Source: an uncultured Alphaproteobacteria bacterium
GTDB taxonomy: Bacteria; Pseudomonadota; Alphaproteobacteria; Rhodobacterales; Rhodobacteraceae
NCBI GenBank assembly: GCA_929200255.1
Contig: CAKMYZ010000003.1
Span: 62,001 to 126,000 of the forward strand
DNA: 64,000 nucleotides
Reading direction: 5' to 3'
Below the pieces are notes generated by a model. It was not told the origin of the DNA. It did no database searches and was given only the letters and a program-made list of their open reading frames with translations. A program made the position numbers and the translations under genes. Shown in pieces: positions 39,008 to 48,155 of this stretch. The stretch's first letter is position 1, and the number at the start of each line of letters is the position of its first letter.

Positions 39008-39838
39008 TTAAGCTGGCCCGAGATTGGCCAACGGGTAGGCGCGGCGCACGGTGGCGCATCCTGCAAAGCCCTGGTCGCCCTCAAAGTAGCTCTGCGCTGC
39101 GGTCAACCATTCACTATAGTCCGACGCCAGATTGACGACGGGCCAGTCGCTGCCAAACAGGACACGATCAGGGCCAAAGGATTTCAGAATGTGATTGACA
39201 TAGGGGCGTAGGTCGTCCGGTGTCCAGTCTGGTCCGGCCTCTGTCACCAAGCCTGACAGTTTGCAGAAAACACCTGCATGTCCGGCGATTTGTGTCATCT
39301 GCCGGGCCCAGACATTAAAAGCCCCATCTGCTATTTCGGGCTTGGCACAATGATCAACGACAACACGAAGGTCTGGGTAGCGGTCCAGAAACGCCCCGAG
39401 GTGCCCAAGGTGGCGCGGCATGACCAGCGCATCGAACGTCAGGTTTCGCGCGACCATGACCGCGAGAGCAGGGCGCAAACTATCCCGCAGCATCCAGGCA
39501 TCGTCTTCAATGTCCTGAATCATGGGGCGCAGTCCGACCAGCCTGGGTTGCTGCGCCAGTCTTTCGATACTGGCAGGGGCAGTGGCGGCTTCCAGATCGA
39601 CCCAGCCGACAACGCCGACAATCCAGTCGTGTTCATTCGCCAGTAGCAGCAGAAACTCCGTCTCGGCCTCGGTGTCGGCCGCCTGAACGGCAATCGTACC
39701 ATCGATGCCACCGGCCCTGAGCAGCGGCTCCAGATTCTCTGGCAAATAGTCGCGATAAAGCGGTGCCAATTCCGGCGCCAGCCAGCCGTAGTCGCCCCGG
39801 TCTAGTCTCCAGAAGTGTTGGTGCGTGTCGATCTTCAT
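39008..39838 (-). CDS. Amidohydrolase-family lactonase, probable L-fucono-1,5-lactonase
   Basis: A 276-residue TIM-barrel amidohydrolase (COG3618-like). DTHQHFW at residues 4-10 carries the HxH, VVVDHCAKPE gives a strand-6 His, and LFGSDWPVV the catalytic Asp. Members of this family hydrolyse sugar lactones. Its divergence from a complete L-fucose oxidation operon makes L-fuconolactone the most likely substrate. GGAGA six nt upstream supports ATG 39838. It follows the iclR gene by 49 nt on the same strand. Confidence 0.85.
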   Translation of the reverse strand: MKIDTHQHFWRLDRGDYGWLAPELAPLYRDYLPENLEPLLRAGGIDGTIAVQAADTEAETEFLLLLANEHDWIVGVVGWVDLEAATAPASIERLAQQPRLVGLRPMIQDIEDDAWMLRDSLRPALAVMVARNLTFDALVMPRHLGHLGAFLDRYPDLRVVVDHCAKPEIADGAFNVWARQMTQIAGHAGVFCKLSGLVTEAGPDWTPDDLRPYVNHILKSFGPDRVLFGSDWPVVNLASDYSEWLTAAQSYFEGDQGFAGCATVRRAYPLANLGPA

Positions 39839-39887
39839 TGCGGTTCTCCCATGGGTGGGGTGAATCATGTGTTGTCGGGTCGTGCGC

Positions 39888-40682
39888 TCATTTGGCGCCT
39901 TGATAGGGATTTGTGCCCCCGTAAAGCGCCGTCAGTTCACTGGCGAGATTACGGTAGATGTCTGCGACCTCATCCAGCGATGGCACGACCAGGTCATCTA
40001 CCCGTTCAAGATAAGGGCAGCTGAGCACAGCCGCGGCCCGGCCCGATGGGCTGAAGATCGGAAAGGCGATGTTGGTCACGCCGACAGCGGTCGCCGAGGG
40101 CATCAATTCGAATCCAGCCTTGCGGATACGTGCGAGATCGGCGTCGAACGCGGCACGGTCAAGCTCTGGTTCGCCAGCGGCGCGCCGGTGTTGGGCGATC
40201 AGATCGTCGACCTCATCAACCGGACGAAACGCCGCCAACGCGCGGCCTGTGCCGGTGTTCCAAAGTCCGACCACCGTTCCGGTTTTGAGAGCCAAACCCC
40301 AGTTCCCAGGAGAGTCTGCAGCGGCGACAATCACGATATCGCCGTTGCTTTCCATCCCCATATGGCAAGATTGCCATGCCTTTCGGGTTGTCGCCCGCAT
40401 CATTGGCAAGGCAGCTTCGATAACGCGGCCGATTGGGGGGTGCCGCTGGCTGATTGAGAACATTTTTAGGCTCAGCGAAAAGCGGTCGTCCGCCATCGAG
40501 CGGACAACATAACCCCGTCGCACCAATGTGGACAGCATCCGGTAGATTTCATTGGGTGACCTGTCCAGCGCCTGCGCCACATCCTTTTGGGTCAGCCCCT
40601 CGCCATGGTCAGCCAGTAATTCAATAATATCGAGCCCCTTCTCCAAGGCGGGGGCACGGTATTTGTCGCTACTATCGTCCAT
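39888..40682 (-). CDS. IclR-family transcriptional regulator of the fucose locus
   Basis: A 264-residue IclR regulator. The N-terminal winged HTH is at about residues 14-66 (LTQKDVAQALDRSPNEIYRMLSTL), followed by the effector-binding domain ending with LERVDDLVVPSLDEVADIYR. AAAGG precedes ATG 40682. It is divergent from the ABC transporter operon, and iclR plus lactonase form one transcript. It probably senses fucose or a catabolite and controls both directions; the effector is inferred from context only. Confidence 0.93.
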   Translation of the reverse strand: MDDSSDKYRAPALEKGLDIIELLADHGEGLTQKDVAQALDRSPNEIYRMLSTLVRRGYVVRSMADDRFSLSLKMFSISQRHPPIGRVIEAALPMMRATTRKAWQSCHMGMESNGDIVIVAAADSPGNWGLALKTGTVVGLWNTGTGRALAAFRPVDEVDDLIAQHRRAAGEPELDRAAFDADLARIRKAGFELMPSATAVGVTNIAFPIFSPSGRAAAVLSCPYLERVDDLVVPSLDEVADIYRNLASELTALYGGTNPYQGAK

Positions 40683-40835
40683 GGGAACCTTTCTGTTCTT
40701 CGAAAGCGGATACCACCAGACTTTAGGAGCAAGCAACGATAGTCAAGCTTGATTTACTGGCAAATAAATGATTTATAAATGAATACACCCGTTATAACCA
40801 GCCGGCGAGTTGTCATCGCATCATGGGAGGAAACG
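40683..40835. promoter_or_regulatory. Divergent regulatory region of the fucose locus
   Basis: A 153-nt AT-rich region between iclR and the substrate-binding protein gene. It contains the perfect palindrome ATTTATAAAT (40771-40780) and ends with the strong Shine-Dalgarno GGGAGGAAA. The palindrome is a candidate IclR site or part of a promoter. Confidence 0.4.
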
Positions 40836-42158
40836 ATGAAAAAACTGAATTTAATGAAAGCGTTGCTTGCGAGCTCTGCACTTATCATGGCCAGCGAATC
40901 AGTGATGGCCCAAGATTTCGGGAACTTTGACGGTGTAACGATCGAAGCCAAACTCATCGGTGGCGAGCAATATGAAGCGCTCTATGCCCGGATCGCTGAC
41001 TGGGAGGCCCTGACAGGCGCAACGGTCAACATCATCTCAAAGAAGAGCCATTTCGAGATCGACAAGGAAATCAAGTCCGATATGGCGGCGGGAACCACCT
41101 CGTGGTGCGTTGGTTCAAATCACTCATCATTTGCGCCGCAATACGAAGGGCTGTACGTGGATCTGAATGGATTGGTCCCTGCAGACGTCATTGCAGACTT
41201 CGTTCCGGGCAACATTGCCGCGTCCACGGTGAATGGTGAGTTGCTTATGCTGCCGCGGGCACAGTTCGATGTATCGGTTCTGTACTACCTGAAGTCCAAT
41301 TACGAAGACGCTGCGCAGGCCGAAGCTTTTGAGGCCGAATACGGCTATCCTCTGGCTGTTCCTGATACTTGGGACCAGGTTCGCGATCAGGCGATTTTCT
41401 TTGCCGACCCACCTAATTTCTATGGCACGCAGTATGCTGGCAAGGACGAGGCGATCGTTGGCCGGTTCTACGAGATGGTCGTCGCCGAAGGGGGCAACTA
41501 TCTGGACGAAGACAATCGTCCAATCTTCAATTCAGATGCCGGCCAGCGCGCGTTGCAGTGGTTCGTTGACCTATACGAAGCGGGTGCGGTTCCCGCCGGT
41601 ACAACCAGCTATGTTTGGGATGATCTTGGTCAGGGGTTTGCCTCTGGTACCGTGGCACTGAACCTTGATTGGCCGGGTTGGGCTGGCTTCTTCAATGATC
41701 CGGAATCATCCAAGGCCGCAGGCAATGTTGGGGTTGCTATTCAGCCAATGGGTTCTGTCACCCGTACTGGTTGGGCAGGTCACCACGGTTTCTCGGTGAC
41801 CAACGACTGTGAAAATCAGGACGCGGCCGTTTCGTTGGTGATGTTCCTGACAAGCGAAGAAAGTCAGCTTGCAGAAAGCGCGGGTGGCTCGCTCCCAACA
41901 CGCACCGCTGTTTGGGAAGCCAATGTTGCGGCAGCACGCGAAGGTGACGATCCGTTCCGCGCCGAATCTCTGGCAGCATTCGCAGCAGGTGCAGAGTATT
42001 CATTCGCTGTGCCCGCAATCCCAGAATGGGGCGAATCCACCAACCTTGTCTTCCCTGAACTTCAAGCGGCAATCGTCGGCGACAAAACTGTCGAGGAGGC
42101 GTTGAATGACGCCGCCGAAGCAGTGGACGAACTGATGCGCGAATCGGGTTACTACTAA
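40836..42158 (+). CDS. Sugar ABC transporter substrate-binding protein
   Basis: A 440-residue extracellular solute-binding protein (family 1, MalE-like). The signal peptide (KKLNLMKALLASSALIMA) ends near SVMA-Q at residue 24. DLNGLVPADVIADFVPG and GMVA-type hinge segments follow; LNLDWPGWAGFF and SEESQLAESAGGSLPTRTAVW resemble the sugar-contact regions of this class. GGGAGG is 6 nt upstream of ATG 40836. Its position in a fucose locus suggests L-fucose or a fucoside as ligand. A hairpin follows the stop. Confidence 0.92.
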   Translation: MKKLNLMKALLASSALIMASESVMAQDFGNFDGVTIEAKLIGGEQYEALYARIADWEALTGATVNIISKKSHFEIDKEIKSDMAAGTTSWCVGSNHSSFAPQYEGLYVDLNGLVPADVIADFVPGNIAASTVNGELLMLPRAQFDVSVLYYLKSNYEDAAQAEAFEAEYGYPLAVPDTWDQVRDQAIFFADPPNFYGTQYAGKDEAIVGRFYEMVVAEGGNYLDEDNRPIFNSDAGQRALQWFVDLYEAGAVPAGTTSYVWDDLGQGFASGTVALNLDWPGWAGFFNDPESSKAAGNVGVAIQPMGSVTRTGWAGHHGFSVTNDCENQDAAVSLVMFLTSEESQLAESAGGSLPTRTAVWEANVAAAREGDDPFRAESLAAFAAGAEYSFAVPAIPEWGESTNLVFPELQAAIVGDKTVEEALNDAAEAVDELMRESGYY

Positions 42159-42172
42159 GCCGGACACCACGC

Positions 42173-42208
42173 ACGGGGGGCGGGTCTTCCGGCCCCCCGT
42201 TCTTCTTT
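42173..42208 (+). terminator. Hairpin between binding protein and permease genes
   Basis: ACGGGGGGC (42173-42181) pairs with GCCCCCCGT (42192-42200) in a 9-bp stem, followed by TCTTCTTT. In ABC operons such a hairpin after the binding-protein gene often causes partial termination or protects the upstream mRNA, giving more binding protein than permease. Confidence 0.75.
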
Positions 42209-42233
42209 GATCTCTTGCCTATAAAGGTGTGTC

Positions 42234-43127
42234 ATGATCCGTCGCCGCTTGCCCCAGTGGTTTGTCCTTCTGTTGCCCGCGTTCATCGTGATTGCCGCAG
42301 TTGTGTTGATCCCGCTCATCTTCTCGCTTTATTCAAGCTTTACCCCGTACAAGCTGACGCGGCCGTCGACCCTGTGGACGTGGGTCGGAACCTCGAACTA
42401 CGAAAAAATTCTGACGGATGCCAAGTTTTGGACAGCCTTCGGGCGTACCATCTTGTTCTTGACTATCGTGCTGAACGTAGAACTGCTGTTGGGTCTTGGC
42501 ATTGCACTGATGATGAACAAGATCACATGGGGGCAGCGTACCCTGCGCACCATCTTGATGTTCCCGATGATGTTCTCGCCCATACTTGTGGGTTTCCAGT
42601 TCAAATTCATTTTCAATGACAACGTCGGGCTCGTGAACAATGTCTTGCAATCGCTGGGGTCGGATTCCGCTCTGCCATGGCTGGTGGATGGAAAACTGGC
42701 GATGTTTTCGATCATGTTTGCCGAAATCTGGATGAGCACATCAGTGTTCGCGATCCTGATCCTTGCCGGCCTGTTCGCGATGCCGCGTGACCCGCTTGAG
42801 GCCGCCAAAGTCGATGGCTGCACACCCTGGCAGAGCTTCCGTCACATCACCTTGCCGTTCCTGATGCCGTTCATCTTTATCGCGATGACGATCCGCTCGC
42901 TGGATGTGGCACGCGCCTATGACATCGTGCAAATCATGACGGGCGGTGGACCCGCACGGCGCACCGAGCTGTTGTGGACGCTGATGAGCCGTACCGGCTA
43001 TGTTGATGCGCGGATGGGGCTTGCCAATGCGATGGGATATATCTCGATCATCCTGTCGATCCTCTTCACCATCTATTTTTTCCGCAAGCTAAGCGCCGCA
43101 CGTGCCGATCTTGGGATGGAAGGGTAA
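42234..43127 (+). CDS. Sugar ABC transporter permease (MalF-type)
   Basis: A 297-residue inner-membrane permease with six hydrophobic segments. The EAA loop reads DPLEAAKVDGCTPWQSFRHITLP (split over about residues 180-203), the contact with the ATPase. AAAGG upstream supports ATG 42234. It pairs with the next gene as a heterodimeric channel for the same sugar. Confidence 0.95.
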   Translation: MIRRRLPQWFVLLLPAFIVIAAVVLIPLIFSLYSSFTPYKLTRPSTLWTWVGTSNYEKILTDAKFWTAFGRTILFLTIVLNVELLLGLGIALMMNKITWGQRTLRTILMFPMMFSPILVGFQFKFIFNDNVGLVNNVLQSLGSDSALPWLVDGKLAMFSIMFAEIWMSTSVFAILILAGLFAMPRDPLEAAKVDGCTPWQSFRHITLPFLMPFIFIAMTIRSLDVARAYDIVQIMTGGGPARRTELLWTLMSRTGYVDARMGLANAMGYISIILSILFTIYFFRKLSAARADLGMEG

Positions 43128-43132
43128 GTCTC

Positions 43133-43996
43133 ATGGATCGCAATCAAGCACACCGCAATCGCAAACGCGCGCTGAAGACACTGCATTTCATTGCGCTGTT
43201 CCTGACCATGTCGATCATCTGCATTCCTGGCTTATGGATTGTGCTGAATTCGTTCCGTCCCACGGTCGAGATCATGGCGAAACCACCCGTCTGGACCCCA
43301 TCCTTTACGCTGGACCACTATCGGGCGATGTTTGGCGGCGCGGGCGCGGGGGGCGTGCCGGTATTCTCTTACTTCCGCAATTCGCTGATTGTATCGGTCG
43401 TGTCGACGGCCATCGCAATCCTGATTGGTATGTCGGGCGGCTATGCCTTTGCGCGCTACCGGTTCAAGGGCAAGGCGGGCTATTTTGTCGGGTTGATGCT
43501 GTTTCGCGCCGTCCCCGGTGTCGCACTGTCGCTGCCGCTGTTTATCGTTTTTGCCAAGGTGGGCATCATCGACACGCATCTCGGCCTGATCCTTGTCTAT
43601 GTCGCACTTAACGTGCCGTTTACGATCTGGTTGACCGATGGGTTCTTTCGTCAGATTCCCAAAGAACTGCACGAGGCCGCAGAGATCGATGGCTGCACCC
43701 GCTGGCAGGCGTTCTGGAAAGTCGAATTTCCGGTTGCACGCTCTGGCATTGCCTCGGCTGCGATCTTTGCCTTCCTGACGTCGTGGAACGAATTTGCGCT
43801 GGCGTCACAACTCACCCGGTCGGTTGGGTCAAAGACCATGCCGGTGGGGCTGCTAGACTTCACAGCGGAATTCACCATCAACTGGGGTGGTATGTGCGCA
43901 CTGGCAGTTCTGATGATTGTTCCTGCTCTCATACTCACCTTCCTCGTTCAGAAACACTTGATTGCCGGCCTCACGTTCGGCGGCGTCAAAGGATAA
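43133..43996 (+). CDS. Sugar ABC transporter permease (MalG-type)
   Basis: A 287-residue inner-membrane permease. The EAA loop reads [20 protein letters not shown] (about residues 178-197), and [15 protein letters not shown] marks the MalG type. It starts 5 nt after the previous permease and ends 4 nt before the ATPase, so all are co-expressed. Confidence 0.95.
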   Translation: MDRNQAHRNRKRALKTLHFIALFLTMSIICIPGLWIVLNSFRPTVEIMAKPPVWTPSFTLDHYRAMFGGAGAGGVPVFSYFRNSLIVSVVSTAIAILIGMSGGYAFARYRFKGKAGYFVGLMLFRAVPGVALSLPLFIVFAKVGIIDTHLGLILVYVALNVPFTIWLTDGFFRQIPKELHEAAEIDGCTRWQAFWKVEFPVARSGIASAAIFAFLTSWNEFALASQLTRSVGSKTMPVGLLDFTAEFTINWGGMCALAVLMIVPALILTFLVQKHLIAGLTFGGVKG

Positions 43997-44000
43997 ACCC

Positions 44001-45095
44001 ATGACCGAAGTTACCCTTTCCAATGTCATCAAAGATTACGGCAAAAGCCGCGCTGTTCATGGCATCGACCTTGGCATCGCGGATGGAGAATTTGCCGTGC
44101 TTGTCGGGCCTTCGGGTTGCGGCAAATCCACAACCCTGCGTATGATCGCCGGCCTTGAAGATATCTCTGGCGGCGAGATTTCAATCGGTGGGCGTGTCGT
44201 GAACGAACTCCCCCCGCGCGAGCGTAACATCTCGATGGTGTTCCAGAACTACGCGCTTTACCCGCATATGACAGTACGCGAAAATCTTGGGTTTTCACTG
44301 AAGATCGCCAAAAAGCCGGAGGGCGAGATCAGCAAGGCTGTCCATGAGGCCGCCGACATTCTGGGCCTGGATGCATTGATGGACCGCCGCCCTGCTGAAC
44401 TGTCGGGTGGTCAACGCCAGCGCGTCGCCATGGGCCGTGCCATCGTGCGCCGCCCTGATGTGTTCCTGTTTGATGAACCGCTTTCCAACCTTGATGCGAA
44501 GTTGCGCACACAGATGCGGGTGGAGATCAAGAAGCTGCACCAGAAGGTCGGCAATACGATCATCTATGTCACCCATGATCAGGTCGAAGCAATGACCCTG
44601 GCCGATAGGATCGTGCTGATGCGCGACGGGCATATCGTGCAGGTCGGCACGCCGCTTGACCTGTTCAATGCGCCGGTCAACACTTTCGTGGCGACCTTCA
44701 TCGGATCGCCACCCATGAACCTGATTGACGGCACTGCATCGGGCAGTGATGCCATCGAACTGGTGGGCGGGCTGCGGGTTCCTGTGCCGTCCAACGCACG
44801 CGGCCTTGTGCGCGACGGGCAGAAGGTGCGTTTTGGGTTCCGTGCCGACAACCTGATGCCCGAGGGGCATGCGGTTCAAGCGGGTGGGGAAAAGGCCGAA
44901 CTGGATTTGGAAGTGACACTGGCCGAGCCGTTGGGCACCGAAACCGTTCTCTTTACTGACATCGCGGGCCACGAGGTGCAGGCGAAGATGCTGAACCCCC
45001 GCCCGGTCCGCTCAGGTGAGCGGCTTAAGTTCCTACTCATGCTGGACAAGTGTCACGTCTTTGATGCCGCCAGTTCAGATGCGATCCGGGGATAA
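44001..45095 (+). CDS. Sugar ABC transporter ATP-binding protein (MalK/UgpC-type)
   Basis: A 364-residue ATPase. Walker [10 protein letters not shown] is at about residues 36-44, the signature [15 protein letters not shown] at about 134-148, Walker [17 protein letters not shown] at about 154-169, and the switch His in [12 protein letters not shown]-terminal TOBE domain (about 235-364) marks it as MalK-like. I chose ATG 44001 (MTEVTLSN). It drives uptake through the two permeases. Confidence 0.97.
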   Translation: MTEVTLSNVIKDYGKSRAVHGIDLGIADGEFAVLVGPSGCGKSTTLRMIAGLEDISGGEISIGGRVVNELPPRERNISMVFQNYALYPHMTVRENLGFSLKIAKKPEGEISKAVHEAADILGLDALMDRRPAELSGGQRQRVAMGRAIVRRPDVFLFDEPLSNLDAKLRTQMRVEIKKLHQKVGNTIIYVTHDQVEAMTLADRIVLMRDGHIVQVGTPLDLFNAPVNTFVATFIGSPPMNLIDGTASGSDAIELVGGLRVPVPSNARGLVRDGQKVRFGFRADNLMPEGHAVQAGGEKAELDLEVTLAEPLGTETVLFTDIAGHEVQAKMLNPRPVRSGERLKFLLMLDKCHVFDAASSDAIRG

Positions 45096-45098
45096 CAT

Positions 45099-46211
45099 AT
45101 GGCCACTATCGCGCGTGTAGAACTTCAGATGATCGACCTTGTGCCCAAAGTGAAGCGGGTCGATGCCATTCAGTCTTTTGTGAGCCAGGAAACCCCAATG
45201 GTCACGATTACAGACAGCGATGGCGCTGTCGGCACTGGCTATAGCTATACCATCGGCACGGGTGGGCCGTCTGTCATGGCGCTGCTGGAACATACGCTGG
45301 CGCCTGCGCTGATCGGACGGGATCCGGATTGCATCGATGGGATCTGGCGTGATCTGCTGTTTTTGACCCATGCCACATCGGTGGGGGCGATAACCTCGTT
45401 GGCGCTGGCCGCGATTGATACCGCCCTATGGGATCTGAAATGCAAGAAAGCCGAACTCCCACTGTGGAAGGCCGCCGGCGGCAACCGCGACCGCATCCCG
45501 CTTTATACAACCGAAGGCGGCTGGCTGCATCTTGAGACAGAGGCGCTGGTCAGCGATGCGGTGGAAATGCAGCAGCGCGGCTTTCGCGGTTCGAAGATCA
45601 AGATTGGCTGCGAACATATCAGCCAGGATGCCGCCCGCCTTGGTGGGGTGCGCGCGGCCGTCGGGGACAGCTACGAAATTATGACCGATGCCAATCAGGG
45701 CTTTACCCTGTCCGAGGCGATCCGCCGCGCACGGGTGCTTGAAGAACATGGCATCGGCTGGTTCGAAGAACCGCTGCCCGCCGATGACGTGGCAGCGCAT
45801 AAAGAGCTTGCCATGCGCACCTCCGTGCCGATTGCAGTGGGCGAAAGCATGTATTCGCTTAGCCAGTTCAAGGACTACCTTCAGGCCGGCGCCGCGAGCA
45901 TTGTGCAGGTGGACGTGGCCAGGATTGGGGGCATTACCCCCTGGCTGAAGACCGCGCATCTGGCCGAGGCATTCAACATCATGGTCTGCCCGCATTTTCT
46001 GATGGAATTGCACCTGCCGCTGGTCTGTGCCGTGCCAAATGCGAAATGGCTCGAATACATCCCGCAACTGGACAGCGTCACGACACAGCCGATGCGGATC
46101 GAAGACGGCCATGGCATTCCATCCAATGATCCCGGCCTTGGCATTCACTGGGATCATGCGGCGATCGCGGCGCAATTATTGTTCTCCAGCACAATCACAA
46201 AGGCGACGTAA
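45099..46211 (+). CDS. Enolase-superfamily enzyme, mandelate racemase-like, substrate unknown
   Basis: A 370-residue enolase-superfamily protein of the mandelate racemase/muconate cycloisomerase group. The capping domain is followed by KxK (GSKIKIGCEH, about 165-174), metal ligands in TDANQGF, WFEEPLPADD and AVGESMYS, and a His in CPHFLMELH, placing it with racemase/sugar-acid dehydratase types. A separate L-fuconate dehydratase lies downstream in the same operon, so this is a second member with another job: perhaps dehydrating another aldonate or epimerising an intermediate. It starts 3 nt after the ATPase gene and its TAA overlaps the mutarotase start. Confidence 0.85.
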   Translation: MATIARVELQMIDLVPKVKRVDAIQSFVSQETPMVTITDSDGAVGTGYSYTIGTGGPSVMALLEHTLAPALIGRDPDCIDGIWRDLLFLTHATSVGAITSLALAAIDTALWDLKCKKAELPLWKAAGGNRDRIPLYTTEGGWLHLETEALVSDAVEMQQRGFRGSKIKIGCEHISQDAARLGGVRAAVGDSYEIMTDANQGFTLSEAIRRARVLEEHGIGWFEEPLPADDVAAHKELAMRTSVPIAVGESMYSLSQFKDYLQAGAASIVQVDVARIGGITPWLKTAHLAEAFNIMVCPHFLMELHLPLVCAVPNAKWLEYIPQLDSVTTQPMRIEDGHGIPSNDPGLGIHWDHAAIAAQLLFSSTITKAT

Positions 46212-46540
46212 TGCAACGTATGGGCATGGTGATCGGTATCAAACCTGAAATGATCGACACATACAAACGCTTGCACACGGCTGTCTGGCCAGAGGTTCTG
46301 GCGCAAATCAAGGGCAGTAACATCCGCAACTACACGATTTTTCTGCGCGAACCCGAGAACCTGCTTTTTGGCTATTGGGAATACCACGGCACGGATTTTG
46401 AAAGCGATATGGCACGCATGGCCCAAGACCCCAAAACCCGCGAGTGGTGGACGCACACCGACCCTTGTCAATCGCCACTTGCGGCGGCAGCAGCCTCCGA
46501 ACAATGGTCGATGATGCAAGAAGTATTTCACACGGATTGA
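46211..46540 (+). CDS. L-rhamnose/L-fucose mutarotase-like protein
   Basis: A 109-residue protein of the RhaM (L-rhamnose mutarotase) family: MGMVIGIKPEMIDTYKRLH, IRNYTIFLREPENLLFGYWEY and EWWTHTDPCQSPL are characteristic. It accelerates interconversion of sugar anomers. In a fucose operon it probably supplies the anomer used by the dehydrogenase. TAATG overlap with the upstream enolase-superfamily gene. Confidence 0.9.
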   Translation: MQRMGMVIGIKPEMIDTYKRLHTAVWPEVLAQIKGSNIRNYTIFLREPENLLFGYWEYHGTDFESDMARMAQDPKTREWWTHTDPCQSPLAAAAASEQWSMMQEVFHTD

Positions 46541-46547
46541 GGACGAC

Positions 46548-47297
46548 ATGGCAGCAACAGGAACAAGACTGGCGGGGAGAACCGCTTTGGTTACGGCCGC
46601 AGGGCAGGGAATCGGACGGTCCACCGCGGAACTTTTTGCCCAACATGGCGCCCGCGTGATCGCCTGCGATATCAACCAGGATGCGCTCAAGGAACTGGAT
46701 GCCATTTCCGGGATCACATCGCTGCACCTGGATGTGACAGATGGCGCGGCGGTGACTGCTGCAACATCGGAAATCGGATCACTGGATGTGCTGTTCAATT
46801 GTGCGGGCTATGTGGCCAGTGGCACGATTATCGACTGCGAAGAAGAAGATTGGGACTTTAGCTTCGATCTGAACGTCAAGGCGATGTACCGGTTGATCCG
46901 CTTCACCCTGCCGGCAATGCTGGAACGGGGAAAAGGGTCCATTATCAACATGTCGTCGGTGGCGTCATCATTGAAAGGCGTGCCCAACCGCTTCGCCTAT
47001 TGTGCATCCAAGGCGGCGGTGATCGGGCTGACCAAAGCGGTGGCGGCAGATTTCGTAACACAGGGCATCCGCTGCAACGCGATCTGCCCCGGTACGGTGG
47101 ACAGCCCCAGCCTGCATGACCGGCTGCGCGCCACCGGCGACTACGAAAAGGCACTCTCCGACTTTGTCGCGCGACAGCCTATGGGACGCATCGGAACACC
47201 TGACGAAATCGCCGCACTGGCCCTCTATCTTGCCAGCGACGATAGCGGATTTACCACCGGTCAAACCCATGCCATCGATGGTGGTTGGATCATCTAG
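46548..47297 (+). CDS. SDR oxidoreductase, probable 2-keto-3-deoxy-L-fuconate dehydrogenase
   Basis: A 249-residue classical SDR. The cofactor motif is TAAGQGIGRS (residues 15-24), Asn in NCAGY, Ser in INMSSVASS and the YCASK active site (YxxxK) follow, with the terminal TTGQTHAIDGGWII. An acidic residue after the second strand (CDINQD) predicts NAD preference. Close family resemblance to 2-keto-3-deoxy-L-fuconate dehydrogenases plus the gene context give the assignment; it would make 2,4-diketo-3-deoxy-L-fuconate. Confidence 0.88.
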   Translation: MAATGTRLAGRTALVTAAGQGIGRSTAELFAQHGARVIACDINQDALKELDAISGITSLHLDVTDGAAVTAATSEIGSLDVLFNCAGYVASGTIIDCEEEDWDFSFDLNVKAMYRLIRFTLPAMLERGKGSIINMSSVASSLKGVPNRFAYCASKAAVIGLTKAVAADFVTQGIRCNAICPGTVDSPSLHDRLRATGDYEKALSDFVARQPMGRIGTPDEIAALALYLASDDSGFTTGQTHAIDGGWII

Positions 47298-47312
47298 AAC
47301 AAAGGAACTGCT

Positions 47313-48155
47313 ATGAAACTTCTCCGTTACGGCGCTGCGGGTGCCGAAAAGCCCGGCCTTCTGGATGCAGACGGCCAGTTGCGCGATCTGTCGGGCGTTG
47401 TGGATGACATTGCGGGCGCTGCGCTTGGCGATGCCAGCATTGCCAAACTGCGCGATGTTGATCCCACCAGTCTACCGCTCGTCGAAGGCAATCCCCGTCT
47501 TGGGGCGTGTGTCGGGCAGGTCGGGAAATTCATCTGCATCGGGTTGAACTATGCCGACCACGCCGCTGAAAGTGGCATGGCGCTGCCCGACGAACCTGTG
47601 ATCTTCTTCAAGGCAACCTCGGCCATTTGCGGTCCAAATGACGATGTTGAAATTCCCCGCGGCTCGGTCAAATCTGACTGGGAGGTCGAGCTGGGCGTGG
47701 TGATCGGCAAGCACGCAAAATATGTGGCGGTCGCGGATGCGCTGGATCACGTCGCGGGCTATTGCGTGGTCAATGACCTGTCCGAGCGTGACTTTCAGCT
47801 GCACCGCTCTGGCCAGTGGGTCAAGGGCAAGTCAGCCGATACATTCGGCCCCATCGGCCCATGGCTGGTGACAAGGGATGAGGTCGCCGATCCCCAGAAC
47901 CTGCCGATGTATCTTGAGGTCAATGGCCACCGCTATCAGGATGGATCGACCAAGACGATGCATTTTGACGTGGCGGCGGTCATCAGCCATTTGTCGCAAT
48001 TCATGTCGTTGCAGCCGGGTGATGTGATTTCAACCGGAACACCGCCGGGGGTGGGTATGGGGCAAAACCCACAGATCTATCTCAAACCCGGTGACAAGAT
48101 GGAACTGGGCATCAAGGGCCTGGGCGTGCAGATGCAGAACGTGGTGGCAGGCTGA
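47313..48155 (+). CDS. Fumarylacetoacetate hydrolase-family protein, probable 2,4-diketo-3-deoxy-L-fuconate hydrolase
   Basis: A 280-residue FAH-family enzyme. [14 protein letters not shown], the metal-binding [28 protein letters not shown] and [11 protein letters not shown] are all in order. In this pathway it would split 2,4-diketo-3-deoxy-L-fuconate into pyruvate and L-lactate. Its TGA overlaps the start of the dehydratase gene as TGATG, so they are tightly coupled. FAH enzymes are broad, so the substrate is by context. Confidence 0.88.
   Translation: MKLLRYGAAGAEKPGLLDADGQLRDLSGVVDDIAGAALGDASIAKLRDVDPTSLPLVEGNPRLGACVGQVGKFICIGLNYADHAAESGMALPDEPVIFFKATSAICGPNDDVEIPRGSVKSDWEVELGVVIGKHAKYVAVADALDHVAGYCVVNDLSERDFQLHRSGQWVKGKSADTFGPIGPWLVTRDEVADPQNLPMYLEVNGHRYQDGSTKTMHFDVAAVISHLSQFMSLQPGDVISTGTPPGVGMGQNPQIYLKPGDKMELGIKGLGVQMQNVVAG

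Noticed and set aside
45426..46175. Long minus-strand ORF (249 residues) opposite the enolase-superfamily gene
   Set aside because: It is antisense to a well-supported enzyme with complete motifs, is rich in His/Arg/Cys as shadow frames are, and has no family features.
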